Of a stretch of DNA of 64,000 nt, positions 37,101 through 48,289 are shown piece after piece. The DNA lies in contig JAVHKY010000030.1 of the NCBI GenBank assembly GCA_035079385.1, forward strand, positions 1,674,001 through 1,738,000. The letters run 5' to 3'. Origin of the DNA: Aspidiotus rigidus (lineage: Eukaryota; Arthropoda; Insecta; Hemiptera; Diaspididae). The stretch's first letter is position 1. Every line of letters starts with the position of its first letter. A program made the position numbers and the translations under genes. The notes below the pieces were generated by a model. That model saw only the letters and a list, made by a program, of their open reading frames with translations, was not told where the DNA came from and searched no databases.

Positions 37101-40100
37101 TGTTTTACAAAAATCAGCACTCTATTTTTATGAAAACGGTGCGCTGATATTACAAAAACGGGAAATTTGTGACCAATTTACAAAAATCAGCACTCCGTTT
37201 TTACGAAAACGGTGCGCTGATATTACAAAAACGGGAAATTCGTGACCAATTTACAAAAATTAGCACTCCATTTTTATGAAAGCAGTGCGCTGATATTACA
37301 GAAACAGAAGACCATTTTACAAAAATCAGCACTCCACTTTTATGAAAATGGTGCGCTGATATTACAGAAACGGAATTGTGTGGCGTAATATGGAACATCC
37401 ATACTATCCCTAAATTAGTTTGGGTTAGATTGGATTTCCGGAAGGATGCAGAGCCAGTTGTACCCCTGCTCTGTAGGAATTAGTGCAAAAAATCAAATTA
37501 GGTCAGGTTAGATTCAGTTTTTGAGCTTGGAATTTCCTAAGAACGCACCTCAAATATGATAATTTGATCGATATCTCCCTTTCTCCGTATTCCAAAGTGT
37601 ACACCTCTGTTTGTGAAGCTTCAGATTAAAGTGAGGATCACAGCAATAATTAAATATTTTTACAACAATGAATCTCACCCAGATGTACAGCCTTCGCCAT
37701 AGCTGTTTCTTCAATAGCCTTCATGAGACTGATCGGCGATCTGATTGTTACTGCTTTCAATAACCTCTTGGGCAAATTTTCCGCTTGAGAAATAGCAATT
37801 CTTATGTATACAGAGGGCAAGGTACCGCAATATATGGTAACTGAACCAAACTTCGCCTCATTCTCTTCGTTTTTCACTTTTTTATCGCGATAAACTTTCG
37901 AATCCAAGTCTTGATTCTCATCATTGGAAATTTCTTCCGACGATGGTACAGCGTTGAGGAACTCGAAATGTTGCACTTCTGGGTTAAAATACAGAGGAGA
38001 GAATTGGAAATCCTTGATTTTGGACTCTCTTTTAGCGTCGTAGCATGCACTTTTAAATTCCCCGCTAGGCACTTTCCAGATTTTCTCAAGTTGAAAAGGG
38101 CTCTGATTTTCTGAAAAAAAGAGAGAATTATTGACGTACGCGGGAATACGCACGGTTTTCACATGTTTCATACCTTTGCTCTGACCTCTCCTCTCCCCTG
38201 CCCCAATTCCAAAATTTGCGTGCAGGTGATCTTGAGACTAACTCCCCCCTCTCGATGTACAGAAGGGTTCAATGGAACGTGCTATCGGAATTGAATCCTA
38301 AATTTTGGCTCCACAAGAATTTCACTCTCGTCAGAAAATAGACGAACTCTTACCAATTTTAACGTTTAATTGATAAAATATAAGAGAAATTTTAAAATTT
38401 TGCTTCGATAGCGCTACTGGTCGGACCTTTCCTGAAAACATTTCAATTATTCAGAAAGATCCATAGAAAATTCGAGCAGTGAAATGTGATTTTCGGTACC
38501 ATATTTTACGAGCATATTTTCACAAGTAAAGCACCTTTCTTCTCTAGGACACCGGGGCGAATTTTGTTCATTCTAAATTTCCAGTCAATTTTAAAAATAT
38601 TAACTGAATAATCGGTAATGAAAACACCTAACATCGAAAGCTTGAGCACAAAAATTTAGCACCGATTCTGAACGACCCCACGTTTCAAGTCGTCGACAAG
38701 CTCCTTCCAAATCCTCTATCCGCAACCTATCACTCTCGTCGGACTTTCGTTGTTTACCTTGAACAGAAGCGAAGTGCCGAAGCAGGGAGACCAACAAAAT
38801 AATAATTATTTTTCTCTGGAATTTTTTTTCCCAACTTTTTGTATTCGAGAAAAAAAATGATCATTTGTCATAAAGTACTTCGACAAAAAAATGAGGTCTT
38901 TCTTCCGCGTTTAGAGCTAACGAGAACGCAGGCTTTAAAAACACTTGTACGTAAGAAGCTTGCTCTTGTTTCCAATTTACAGATTCATTGTTCACGGAAC
39001 TTTCATGTATCAGGTATGAAAAAGCTGATAACGCAAAGAACGTTAGTAATTTCAATTTCGTATATCATTTATTTATATTCCCAACATCGTATGATGCAGC
39101 ACCATCGTAATAAGTCTCAAAAGTAATGGATTTTCCTTCACACACGAGAGAGAGAAATTAGTACCAGCGTGACAAAATGAATTTACCTTCATTCCGTGAT
39201 AAAGTTCATGCAACAAGAAGTGTTGAAATTAGAAACTTTCCTATATTTCAAATCCCGCTTAGTTTCTGTCAAAACAATCTGATAACGATCTCGGGAGTTT
39301 TTCGAAAATTCCGTCGCTCCTTGATGAAAGGAATTACCTTTGACGCTTAGTATGAAAATTATTATTACAACCTAGATATACATAGTGACAAAGTTCGAAA
39401 AACGACAACAAATAACGGCGAGCGAGATTAGCGACGAAGAGACAAAAAGAAAATAGTTCCTTGAAAATAAAGCACGTTCCAATCATCAATGTTAGGATAC
39501 TTTTCTGACTTTGGAAAATTTCAACAATGCCACGTATATGTTCTCGGACAAGTTACAACTTTCATCTAGAAAATCAGAATTTAAATTAAACTCATACATA
39601 GTCATACATGCTCAGAGATGAAAGATAAAAATGCAGATTAGAGATTTGAAACTCGGTGCGAGTGGAGACTGAAGACTGTTTCTTAATGAACTATAACCCC
39701 CCCTCCTCTCGGTACGAGAACGCTGTCCTGCATATCACAAGAACTATTTTGATATCAGGTCTCTACGTAAAAGTACCATTCGATGTCGTTGAAGTTCGTA
39801 AAATTTTCTACAAAAATGGTGTCGTCATTCATTTTAAACCTAAGATCAAAACATAATTTTATCGATCGAAAATTATGCATGATTCAAGAACCTGTGAAAC
39901 GCACACTTTGATATGAACGACTGAAAATATTGTTGTCACACATCCTCGTAACTTGCCCTCTCCTCTCCATGTAATTCTCCACCAATCGTTTTTAAACTCA
40001 TCCTCGAGGGCTGCAAACCGGAAGAGAAGGAAGATTCTTCTTACTTAATTTTTCCTCTTTAATAGCTCTGAGGGAAAGCCTGATCTGAATTCAACTTACC

Positions 40101-40220
40101 TAATAATCTGACAGATTCATAAATTTCGACTCCAATAAACTCGTACGTCTCTGTATCTTGGGCAAATTTTTCAGGAATCCTTCCGATTATCACGAACACC
40201 AGAACCGTCAAATATCTCAT
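34155..40220 (-). CDS. Secreted protein of unknown family, four exons, one cysteine module per exon
   Basis: Exons in transcript order: 40220-40100, 38110-37679, 35420-35106, 34549-34155. All junctions are GT-AG and all introns are phase 1, giving 420 residues and a TAG stop. The N-terminus MRYLTVLVFVIIGRIPEKFA is a likely signal peptide, so the product should enter the secretory pathway. No second membrane segment is seen. Exons 2, 3 and 4 each carry one pattern: a Cys near the module start (SACYDAK, SLCTAV, SLCLEAK), an aromatic/hydrophobic strand, then V-x-(I/V)-x-C followed within a few residues by Pro (TIYCGTLP, GILCPVVP, VQCCEDP). YIRI follows the Pro in modules 1 and 3. I infer a threefold repeat made by duplication of phase-1 exons. 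I do not recognise the family, and function is unknown. An ATTAAA at 34103-34108 (-) could be its poly(A) signal. A minisatellite lies in intron 2. Confidence 0.82.
36224..37372. repeat. Minisatellite with dyad units and a 351-bp higher-order period
   Basis: Units of about 66-73 bases read ACAAAAATCAGCACTCC, a T-run, ATGAAAAC, GGTGCGCTGATATTAC, AAAAACGGGAAATT and GTGACCAATTT, about 16 copies in all. Each unit holds an inner dyad (TCAGCAC against GTGCGCTGA). Segments at 36679-36894 and 37030-37245 are almost identical at an offset of 351, showing higher-order duplication. The array lies in intron 2 of the secreted-protein gene. Open frames here are repeat translations. Confidence 0.9.
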
Positions 40221-42393
40221 AATTATTTCGCGAATATCCTTCTTCGTAATCTTCTGTCACGAAATTAATAAGAGAATTTTCAGCGAGTTTCATTGACACA
40301 GTTTTTCAACAGGTAATAATCAGAAGTGTACACTCGAAATATGTGCTACGTATTCAGTACAGCCAAAATTATTTGTTCAATTGTTTTCGAATTTTATGCG
40401 AACTGAATGAAAGGAATTCGTGTCAGAGAATTTAACTATGTACTTCTGCATCTTGAAGAAATTTCTGAAACAATTCGAATCGGTATTGATTCGTGATTCG
40501 TTATCTCGAGTACCTATACTTATTTTAGAATTCGAGTGCATAACTTACCATCAGGGGCCGGATTTTTTAGCGCCATAAATGAGAATTGCTGGTATTCAAA
40601 TGTTGTAATTTCATCATTGTTCAATATTTTGAAAAAAATTTGGAGGAAATACGCGTCTTTTAGTATTTATAATTTTTTATTCACTAATTCTCCGCCAAAA
40701 TTATTGGTCTTCTGGTAAAAATTATTAGATTTTCGACAAAATGAATTAATTTCGGACGCAACCCCGTCTACGCTTTAAGGGTTTCTTTGAAGGCTAGAGT
40801 ACAGGATCTGCCGATTTTCCAACCAAAATTATTCCATTTTGGACTGAAATTTGTGATCTCTTTCACGGAAATCATGCAATTTCAAATATTTTTTCAATGA
40901 AATCTTGTTCCCCAGGTGTACCCAAACTTTTATCAGCCTCTCAAGATTCCGTAATTCAGAGGATCGGATTAATTCCAGCGATCTATTTTTTTTTTTCTAA
41001 TGTATTTTACAAGCTTTGAAGCTGCTCTAGGGCTATTAGCTTGACAAAGGTTTATTGAAAAGACGGATACTATCATATGGTTAAATGAGGGGGAAGATGT
41101 CGGATGCGGTAAGATATTGTATTAGTTGATCTGTAAGTGTAGAGTCGTTCTTTGTTAATGCCTCTTTTCTGGAATGAGGAATATTGTGAGTGTTTCGTAA
41201 GGTTGTTAGTTCGGGGCATATTAGGTTAGGTATCCACTTTGTGCCAGCTCAATCAAAATCTGTTCAGAATCATTGAATTCAGATACACATAGAGGTCCTC
41301 TTAATCGAGTATTTGCTTCAAGTGAACAATTTTTAAAATGTACTTAGTGACTTGAATCAAATTTGAAAGTTGAGAGTACCTTAAAAATATAGGATGATGA
41401 ATTGACAACTTGCACAAATGGAATTTCACACGGTTTAGATTCTGAGATTAATTCTTCAGAGATATGAAAGTTGGATTCTCTAGTTCAATTAACCAGCTTG
41501 GTCCAGTCCACCAAAGTTCACATTTCTCGAGTTCGTCAGGTATGACTCCTCGAGATAGAGAGGGTCGGCCGGATTCTGCTCTGAGCCAACGCGAATTCAA
41601 ATGACCCCAAAAGGCTGTAAACAAAAAATTATTAGTAAAAATTATAAAACTTTATTAGCGTCGATTTTGAAAACGTTCCAGTTTTCAGAATAGTAGAACC
41701 TTCCACTCATATTCCTCGTTTGTAGCCATTTATAGTAAATACATTATAATAATATCAATACAAAATTATGACACAACTACAAAATCGATACTCTCAGTGG
41801 CCGAATCTACACACGCAAAAATACTCGCGTATTGGTTTTTTCCAGACCTATTCTTCATTATTCAATATCTCCACACACCGTATGCTTGCCCTGAATGTTA
41901 TACTTTTTTTCCACCTCGAAAGTGGACCTTGGTCATAATTGTATTTTGAATAAACGCGTTAGATCGAAAATATACGCTTAAGTGAATCATTTTCCGAAAG
42001 GTACGTACTCGTAGATTAGGGTGACGAATGTATCAAAAGACTTTCAGGAATTTATACTGTACCGCATAATATCGCATTAGTCCTTCATATTGTCAACGCG
42101 TACAAATCTTGAGTTTTTTTTATATTTTTTTCGGAACATTGGTCACGAATAGAATTTTAAGACGAGCAGAGATGGCAAAAAAGCAAAGAGAAAAAATAGT
42201 ACGTGAATAGGACCAACTCTTTGGAGTTTAGGTGAATATGTATATTAAACTTAGATATTTGGCTAAAGGAATAACGACTATGATGCTCATCATAATTTTA
42301 TTAAAATCAATATTTCAACCATAGATGTACCTGCTAATGAAGACGACCAAGCAGCCGTGACAAATAAGCGGAATCATGGTGTGCCCACGCAGC
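40221..42393. other. 5' flank of the secreted-protein gene and intergenic DNA
   Basis: This should include the promoter of the minus-strand secreted-protein gene. I see no clear core promoter. The rest is AT-rich with short open frames only. Confidence 0.35.
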
Positions 42394-42550
42394 TAAGCCG
42401 TGTGTTAAACAATAAAGAGGAATACTCCGACGTGGAGTAAAAAAATGCAAACCGCAGAAAAAATGAAAATACGACGAGCGCTTTCGGTTAAACAACCATC
42501 TTCGAGCCTGAAATGAAAGCAACTGACGAACAAAAGAGAAGAACGAGGTA

Positions 42551-43264
42551 TTAAGATCGTCCAAACGAGAAATCACGGTGTGAGTCATAAACGAGTTCGA
42601 TCAGGCCATCTTCCGGAATATACGAATTAAGAACAGTGATACCGTCAGTGTTGAGATGACGAATTATCTCTATATTCTCGAGGGCGATACGCTTACGGTA
42701 GGAATTCTCCTTATGGAGGAGCTTTTCGGATCCCTCACGGAAGCTGTGGCCACTGTTTATTAAGTGATCGGCGAAAGCTGACTCCCCCAAGTGTCCCTTC
42801 TTCCAAGACTTCAGGTGCTCAGCTACTCGAACTTTCATTTGGCGGCTGGTCTCACCAATATAAAAGCCTCCACAATCCTCACACTCCAACTTATACACAC
42901 CACTCCTCTCATCAACAGGTATGGGGTCCTTCAGTCTCACAAACAACCTCTTGACTGTGGTAGGGTTGTAAAACGCGGGTCTGAAGCCAAACGGGCGAAG
43001 GGCCCGACCCAATTGCTGGGAGAACTTCCCCAAGAAAGGGAGACTGATCCAACGCAAACGGCGATCACGGATCGTGTCTCGGGGGAGGGAGGTGGTGGAA
43101 TCCAGGAGGCCCCTCGTAACTTTCCTCCGAACCATCACGTCAACATCAACATTGACCCCATTCACTCTGGCCAGGTGTTTTATTGTGATTAACTCTTTCT
43201 TGAAGGCAGACTGACTCAAAGGAATACGAGTCAGTCTGTGAACTAGGCTATGAAAAGCAGCCAT
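42551..43264 (-). CDS. Penelope-like ORF C-terminal part, GIY-YIG endonuclease (left arm)
   Basis: This 237-residue frame has the Penelope linker (WISLPFLGKFSQQLG, RPFGFRPAFYNPTTVK, LFVRLKDPIP) followed by a GIY-YIG endonuclease: GVYKLECEDCGGFYIGETSR with Arg downstream, then a conserved H...FADHLINSGH segment and NSYRKRIALENIEII. The endonuclease makes the target-site cut during retrotransposition. The RT half is absent. Its first 15 residues are unique to this arm, and the remaining 222 match the right-arm frame residue for residue. Upstream, SLVHRLTRIPLSQSAF shows it is cut out of a longer polyprotein. Confidence 0.85.
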   Translation of the reverse strand: MAAFHSLVHRLTRIPLSQSAFKKELITIKHLARVNGVNVDVDVMVRRKVTRGLLDSTTSLPRDTIRDRRLRWISLPFLGKFSQQLGRALRPFGFRPAFYNPTTVKRLFVRLKDPIPVDERSGVYKLECEDCGGFYIGETSRQMKVRVAEHLKSWKKGHLGESAFADHLINSGHSFREGSEKLLHKENSYRKRIALENIEIIRHLNTDGITVLNSYIPEDGLIELVYDSHRDFSFGRS

Positions 43265-43295
43265 CTTGTGAGCAACAGGACCGAACGAAATTCCT

Positions 43296-43964
43296 TTGAG
43301 TCAGTCTGCCTTCAAGAAAGAGTTAATCACAATAAAACACCTGGCCAGAGTGAATGGGGTCAATGTTGATGTTGACGTGATGGTTCGGAGGAAAGTTACG
43401 AGGGGCCTCCTGGATTCCACCACCTCCCTCCCCCGAGACACGATCCGTGATCGCCGTTTGCGTTGGATCAGTCTCCCTTTCTTGGGGAAGTTCTCCCAGC
43501 AATTGGGTCGGGCCCTTCGCCCGTTTGGCTTCAGACCCGCGTTTTACAACCCTACCACAGTCAAGAGGTTGTTTGTGAGACTGAAGGACCCCATACCTGT
43601 TGATGAGAGGAGTGGTGTGTATAAGTTGGAGTGTGAGGATTGTGGAGGCTTTTATATTGGTGAGACCAGCCGCCAAATGAAAGTTCGAGTAGCTGAGCAC
43701 CTGAAGTCTTGGAAGAAGGGACACTTGGGGGAGTCAGCTTTCGCCGATCACTTAATAAACAGTGGCCACAGCTTCCGTGAGGGATCCGAAAAGCTCCTCC
43801 ATAAGGAGAATTCCTACCGTAAGCGTATCGCCCTCGAGAATATAGAGATAATTCGTCATCTCAACACTGACGGTATCACTGTTCTTAATTCGTATATTCC
43901 GGAAGATGGCCTGATCGAACTTGTTTATGACTCACACCGTGATTTCTCGTTTGGACGATCTTAA
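43296..43964 (+). CDS. Penelope-like ORF C-terminal part, GIY-YIG endonuclease (right arm)
   Basis: This 222-residue frame is identical in protein sequence to the left-arm copy from SQSAFKKEL to the end. It carries the same linker, FYIGETSR motif and HL...SGH segment. The start is only the first available codon: homology continues upstream to the palindrome junction. No selection for two identical proteins is needed to explain this, since the arms are almost identical at DNA level and so were formed recently or are kept alike by conversion. Confidence 0.85.
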   Translation: MSQSAFKKELITIKHLARVNGVNVDVDVMVRRKVTRGLLDSTTSLPRDTIRDRRLRWISLPFLGKFSQQLGRALRPFGFRPAFYNPTTVKRLFVRLKDPIPVDERSGVYKLECEDCGGFYIGETSRQMKVRVAEHLKSWKKGHLGESAFADHLINSGHSFREGSEKLLHKENSYRKRIALENIEIIRHLNTDGITVLNSYIPEDGLIELVYDSHRDFSFGRS

Positions 43965-44430
43965 TACCTCGTTCTTCTCTTTTGTTCGTCAGTTGCTTTC
44001 ATTTCAGGCTCGAAGATGGTTGTTTAACCGAAAGCGCTCGTCGTATTTTCATTTTTTCTGCGGTTTGCATTTTTTTACTCCACGTCGGAGTATTCCTCTT
44101 TATTGTTTAGTATGGATAGCCGTAACTTAAAGGAACGGATTCGTGTAAGCCGTGTGTGTACAGTCTGAAACAAAGCAACGACTGATACCGATATTTATAT
44201 TTGTCACGCTGGGGAAAAGCCACTCTTCTCCTCATAACCAAGTAGCAGTGTGAGTATAGTCCTACTATTCAGTCTAAGGAAAAAGAAGTGCACCACTGTT
44301 CGGTATCAGCAGAAGACCTATAAAAAGAAGATGATCCGATCACCGATACTCGTACATAAAATGTGGAACGTTCGTGGTCAGTTTGAACAAAGATGATTGA
44401 GTATTGATACAAAGTTGAGCTTAATTCTGA

Positions 44431-46370
44431 GTGAACCTGTTGGAGAAAGGATTGAAATTTATCCTCCCCCCTCTTAAGAACCAAGAAACTCTTGCTAATG
44501 TTGTGGCTGACTTGACAATCAAGGTTGGACCTGGCGTGAACATCCAAGAAAAGTGCGCCGAAATGATAGGCAGTACCTCCCTTCCTTATATGGGTAATGC
44601 CTGTATTGAGGTGATAAAAGACTTAAAGAGGAAGGTCAGGGAGGAAGAATTAATCATTACTAAGGCAGATAAAAGCAACGCTGTAGTAATTATGGAAAAG
44701 TCCTCCTATTTTTCCGGTGTTTATGATGTGGGGCCAAGGAAAATAGCCGTTTCTGTTTCCCTCAGTTTGTCAAAGAGGTGAGGAAAATCATTAACAAAAG
44801 TGAATTTATTATCAGGAGTTCACTCACAAAGAAAGCCATTTTGGAACCTAATTCGGTACCCTCCTCCTCTACGGGCTGCCTAAAGTACATAAAAAAGATG
44901 TTCCAATGCGGCCGGTCGTGTCGTTTGTCTCGTCATCAACTCACTTATTAGCTAAATTTATAGATCCATGGTTTAAATCACGAGTAGATTTTACCTCCCT
45001 ATATTCAGCTCCTTGGCGGATAGATTGAAGGACGTGAACCATCCTCCGGAAATGACCTTATGCTCCTTTGATGTTGTAGGATTATTTCCTCACATCCCTA
45101 AGGCTGTTACTATACAACACATGGGCGAATTGCTTGTAAAATCAAGTGTCCCTCATGAGGAGATGGCGGAATTCTTTGATCTTCTGAGGGTTTGTTGGAC
45201 TCCTAACTTCTGCAAATTTGAAGGGAAATTTTTGGAGTTCCCGGATGAGGTGGGGATCCCATTGGTTCTCCCATGGGCTCTTTGATATCCGAGGTATACA
45301 CGTCCAAATTTGAGATCGACTCATATTCCTCAGGACAAGCACTGTTAAGTCATGTGTTTTACTGGCATAGATATGTGGACGACAAACTTTGTGCGCGGAC
45401 CGGTCCAGTGGAACTCCTTCGTGAATTTCTCATTTACTTAAATAGCCAATACCCTTCCATAATATTCTCCCTGGAAGTTGGTGGCTCATTAATAAATTTT
45501 TTGGATTCGTCCATTTTCGTTAGAGATGGCGTCCATGGATTTGGAATACATAGAAAAGAAACGTCGACCGATATTACAGTCTAGGGGTCGTCCTTCTGTC
45601 CAGCTGCACATAAGATCGCTACCTTCAATAGCTTGATCCATCGCTTCCAAAAGGAACTAGGAACAATTAAGCACAGAACAAGATGACGGACAAGCTGCAG
45701 AAGGCAATGCTTGCAGCAATATGCAATATGCGATGCATTACCATTTAGCCTTAAGCATAAGTCTTTCCACAAGCCTTAAGCATAAGTAGCCGAAATAGCT
45801 CACATTACCTTACAATAGTAATCTATGTCACCTAAACAATAGTCACTTACAAAATAGTCTTAAGCAAAAGAAAAACCCACTACTCTCTTCGATATACTTG
45901 TAAGTACGTAGGGGAGTAGTGGCTAGTTACAATAGTTAGTATAATCTCTCCATCCATCACTGAGCACTGCCCTTGTATACTCAGTGATAGATAATAGGGA
46001 ATAAACAAGATTTATATTAAAAAAAAACAATTTAAGCACTGGCTAGAGTGAATCAAGTGAGGGTGGACATCGACCCAATGGTCTGTAGGAGGCTTACCAG
46101 AAAAAGCCTCGATTCCACCACCTCCCTCCCCAGGGATTCGGAACCTAGATAGGAGGAAACGTTGGATAAGACTTCCTTACCTGGACAGATTTTCGTTGAA
46201 GTTGGGCCGTGTGCTTAGCCCTTTCGGGTTCCGTCCGGTATATTATAATACCAACACAGTAAAAAGTTTATTTGTAAAATTAAAGGACCCCATTCTTCTA
46301 GCCGAGAGGAGTGGTGCTTACAGCATAGCCTGCAACGATTGCCCTGGAGTTTGTATAGGAATGACCGGAT
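44431..46370 (+). pseudogene. Penelope-like element relic: RT plus truncated GIY-YIG
   Basis: Read in plus-strand frames, this is a nearly full Penelope RT. It has LLEKGLKF at the N-terminus, ADKSNAVVIMEK (44660-44700), LYGLPKVHKKDVPMRPVV (about 44873-44930), FDVVGLFPHIP (45067), DPIGSPMGSL (about 45254), YVDD (45372-45383) and the INFLDS / IHRKETSTD tail. It resumes after a nested insertion with ARVNQVRVDIDPM (about 46040) and the LSPFGFRPVYYN and KLKDPI segments. It ends inside the endonuclease at VCIGMTG (about 46370). Frameshifts near 44780-45010 and 45270 and the truncation make it inactive. It is the same lineage as the palindromic copy at 42.4-44.1 kb. Confidence 0.88.
45675..46025 (+). 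mobile_element. Nested 350-bp poly(A) retroposon inside the Penelope relic
   Basis: It is flanked by AACAATTAAGCAC (45662-45674) and AACAATTTAAGCAC (46026-46039), a target duplication of about 13 bases with one indel. It has an AATAAA-like segment, then a short A-run at its 3' end. The host reading frame (QKELGTIKH, then ARVNQVRVD) is restored if it is removed. The body could be a SINE, a 5'-truncated LINE tail or a processed transcript. I do not recognise it. Confidence 0.7.
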
Positions 46371-48280
46371 GATCAACCATAATTGCAATATACAGGAACG
46401 TATTAATTTGAAAAGTCACAAGGTGTGAATAGATCTCATGGAAAATCGAAGGTGGAAGGCGAAAACGAGGTTAAGAAGAGAAATATAACAATCAGCCGGT
46501 TGAACAGAATTTTCAAATTCTTTTTCAGAGTAGAGAACAACATGAGAATTTATCAAAAAAGTAGTTTTAAAGTATGTCAATTTTCTTTTTGGTTATCCTA
46601 GCCCCCCTGTTTTAGGCTGTAACCAATTTCCAGGAGGAATTATTTTTGGCCACCTGGAATTCCAGTGTTGCGTTCTTCGTTTCCAGTTCAGCTTCAATTT
46701 ATGGACTAACTACTTTACTAATTTCGTTACAACAATATGAAAGCAGTATGCGTTTATAGTAAAGGCCATTGGCCAGTAACAAAAATACCTACTAAAAATG
46801 GTTTACTAATGATTGCTAGATAAAGTTAACTTAGTTTTTTTTTCTCTCTCTCTCTCTTTCTTCTTCTATTCGTAATCACTGCCGCGATTGTACGTGAAGC
46901 GAATTACCGGTTCACGAACTCGTACTACTAGAATTATCAAATTATACGCTAACAAGGTGTTAACTTATTTCAGACTAAACGCTTTTACACCTTTCCGTGT
47001 ACGACTTCAAAGTTCCAGACTGACTGTTCCTCCTTTATAATCCATAATTGCGGAGCTGGTCGATCGATAGTGGTTATTCTAGCTGACGGGTAGTCGTAAA
47101 CATTGTATAGCATCTTTATAAAATCTTTCAACCAGACACCCGCCTATATTTCTTAAACATATTTAAAACTCGTCGTTTCCCCAATTAGGAGAAGATGAAC
47201 GACATTTTTTTTTTTTTTTTTTTTTTCTTTTCCTTTTCCGAAACGTAGGAAACAACGTCTATAAATAATATTGCGAAAAGAAGAATTATTATCGGAAAGC
47301 AATTAATTTTTTCTTCCTATACGCTCGTATGGTTGAAGCGCTCGCCAATGTCTTCTGCAAGAGGGTCGTCTTGTCCCTTTTTCGAGAATCGAGCGTGTAA
47401 ATCGTACGGAATAACATTTTACTACTTGTTGAATGGGTTGTTAGAACAAAACTGAACACACTCGAGCGATTAATTTGCGGCGATAAAACTACCGCGCGCG
47501 GTCCGGAGGAGGCGAAAGAATAGGAAAAATAAATTTAAGCCGTCCAATTAAAAGTACGTTCAGTGTTATAGCGTTTAGCATAAAATTATGATACCTTTGC
47601 TTTTTCCCTTGTCAGATCCTATATAGGTATAGCTCGTTCACTTACAACAACAGGTACCTTCGAATAAAGCTATAAATTAGAACGCATACGACGTAGGTGA
47701 CCATTTTTCTCTGTCCTTACAACGCTGGCTGCCAGTGCTTCTTATATAATCTAATCGAGATATAATTTTTGAGCGCCTTTTACAGCCTATAGGTACCATA
47801 CATTTTGCACATTCACTTGTAAGATCGTAAACGCGTTCTGCGTGATTTCATCTTGAAAGTCGATGACTGTCCATTTGTTTTTTGAAGGGGAGGTTGTAAT
47901 ATTGAGCCGACGTACTCCCGTTTAACCGCGACTTTATTGTACTTTTTTATTACCACATAAAAACCTTAATACCATATTACGTTTAACCGCGTGCGCGTTC
48001 TTTTGAAGCATTTGTCGAAGAAATAAGAATGACGCCAGACTTCTACCTACGTCTGCAGCGATTCATCTTAACTACCTCACCGCGAGATTCATACCTCCTT
48101 TGTAGATGTTAACTCCAGAAGATTCGAAAGTCAGTGCCTCGTGATTTGATATGAGAGTACTTCAATGAAAACTTATGAGGTCATAAAAATTTTGTGTTTC
48201 GAGAAACGTATCGTTTTACTCCTAGATGATTGGAAGGGTCGACTTTTATTTTACGTACGTACCTACTTCTCACAGGAAAG
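46371..48280. other. Intergenic DNA, no gene recognised
   Basis: AT-rich DNA with a (T)n run at about 47207-47226. A patch around 47330-47560 is somewhat GC-richer (CTACCGCGCGCGGTCC) and could be promoter-like or conserved non-coding sequence, but no open frame or splice site joins to it. Confidence 0.35.
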
Positions 48281-48289
48281 GGAATGGCA

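Larger units (their letters stand above)
42394..44156. mobile_element. Penelope-like insertion arranged as a head-to-head inverted duplication
   Basis: An 11-bp direct repeat TAAGCCGTGTG flanks the unit (42394-42404 and 44146-44156). Inside, arms of about 820 bases (42406 to about 43224, and about 43291 to 44109) are near-perfect inverse copies around a spacer of about 67 bases. A 36-base single-copy tail (44110-44145) precedes the right direct repeat. Each arm holds a Penelope C-terminal ORF and the following terminal region. Inverted terminal repeats plus a tail of about 35 bases and a target duplication are known for Penelope-like elements. The fit here is by inspection. Confidence 0.8.

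Noticed and set aside
36334..37245. Three 71-78 codon frames with repeated KSALRF / KREICDQF phrases
   Set aside because: They are translations of the minisatellite, open only because the unit lacks stops in one frame.
36224..37372. CRISPR-like array of regular repeats
   Set aside because: Units are contiguous tandem repeats without unique spacers, and the genome is eukaryotic.
38600..38797. Minus-strand 65-codon frame with exon-like composition between exons 1 and 2 of the secreted-protein gene
   Set aside because: Its acceptor would fit exon 1's phase, but its donor end is phase 2 and does not fit exon 2, while exon 1 joins exon 2 directly in phase.
42791..43192. 133-codon frames antisense to the two Penelope ORFs (also 43323-43724)
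   Set aside because: They are mirror shadows of the GIY-YIG ORFs on the palindrome arms and hold no recognisable domain.
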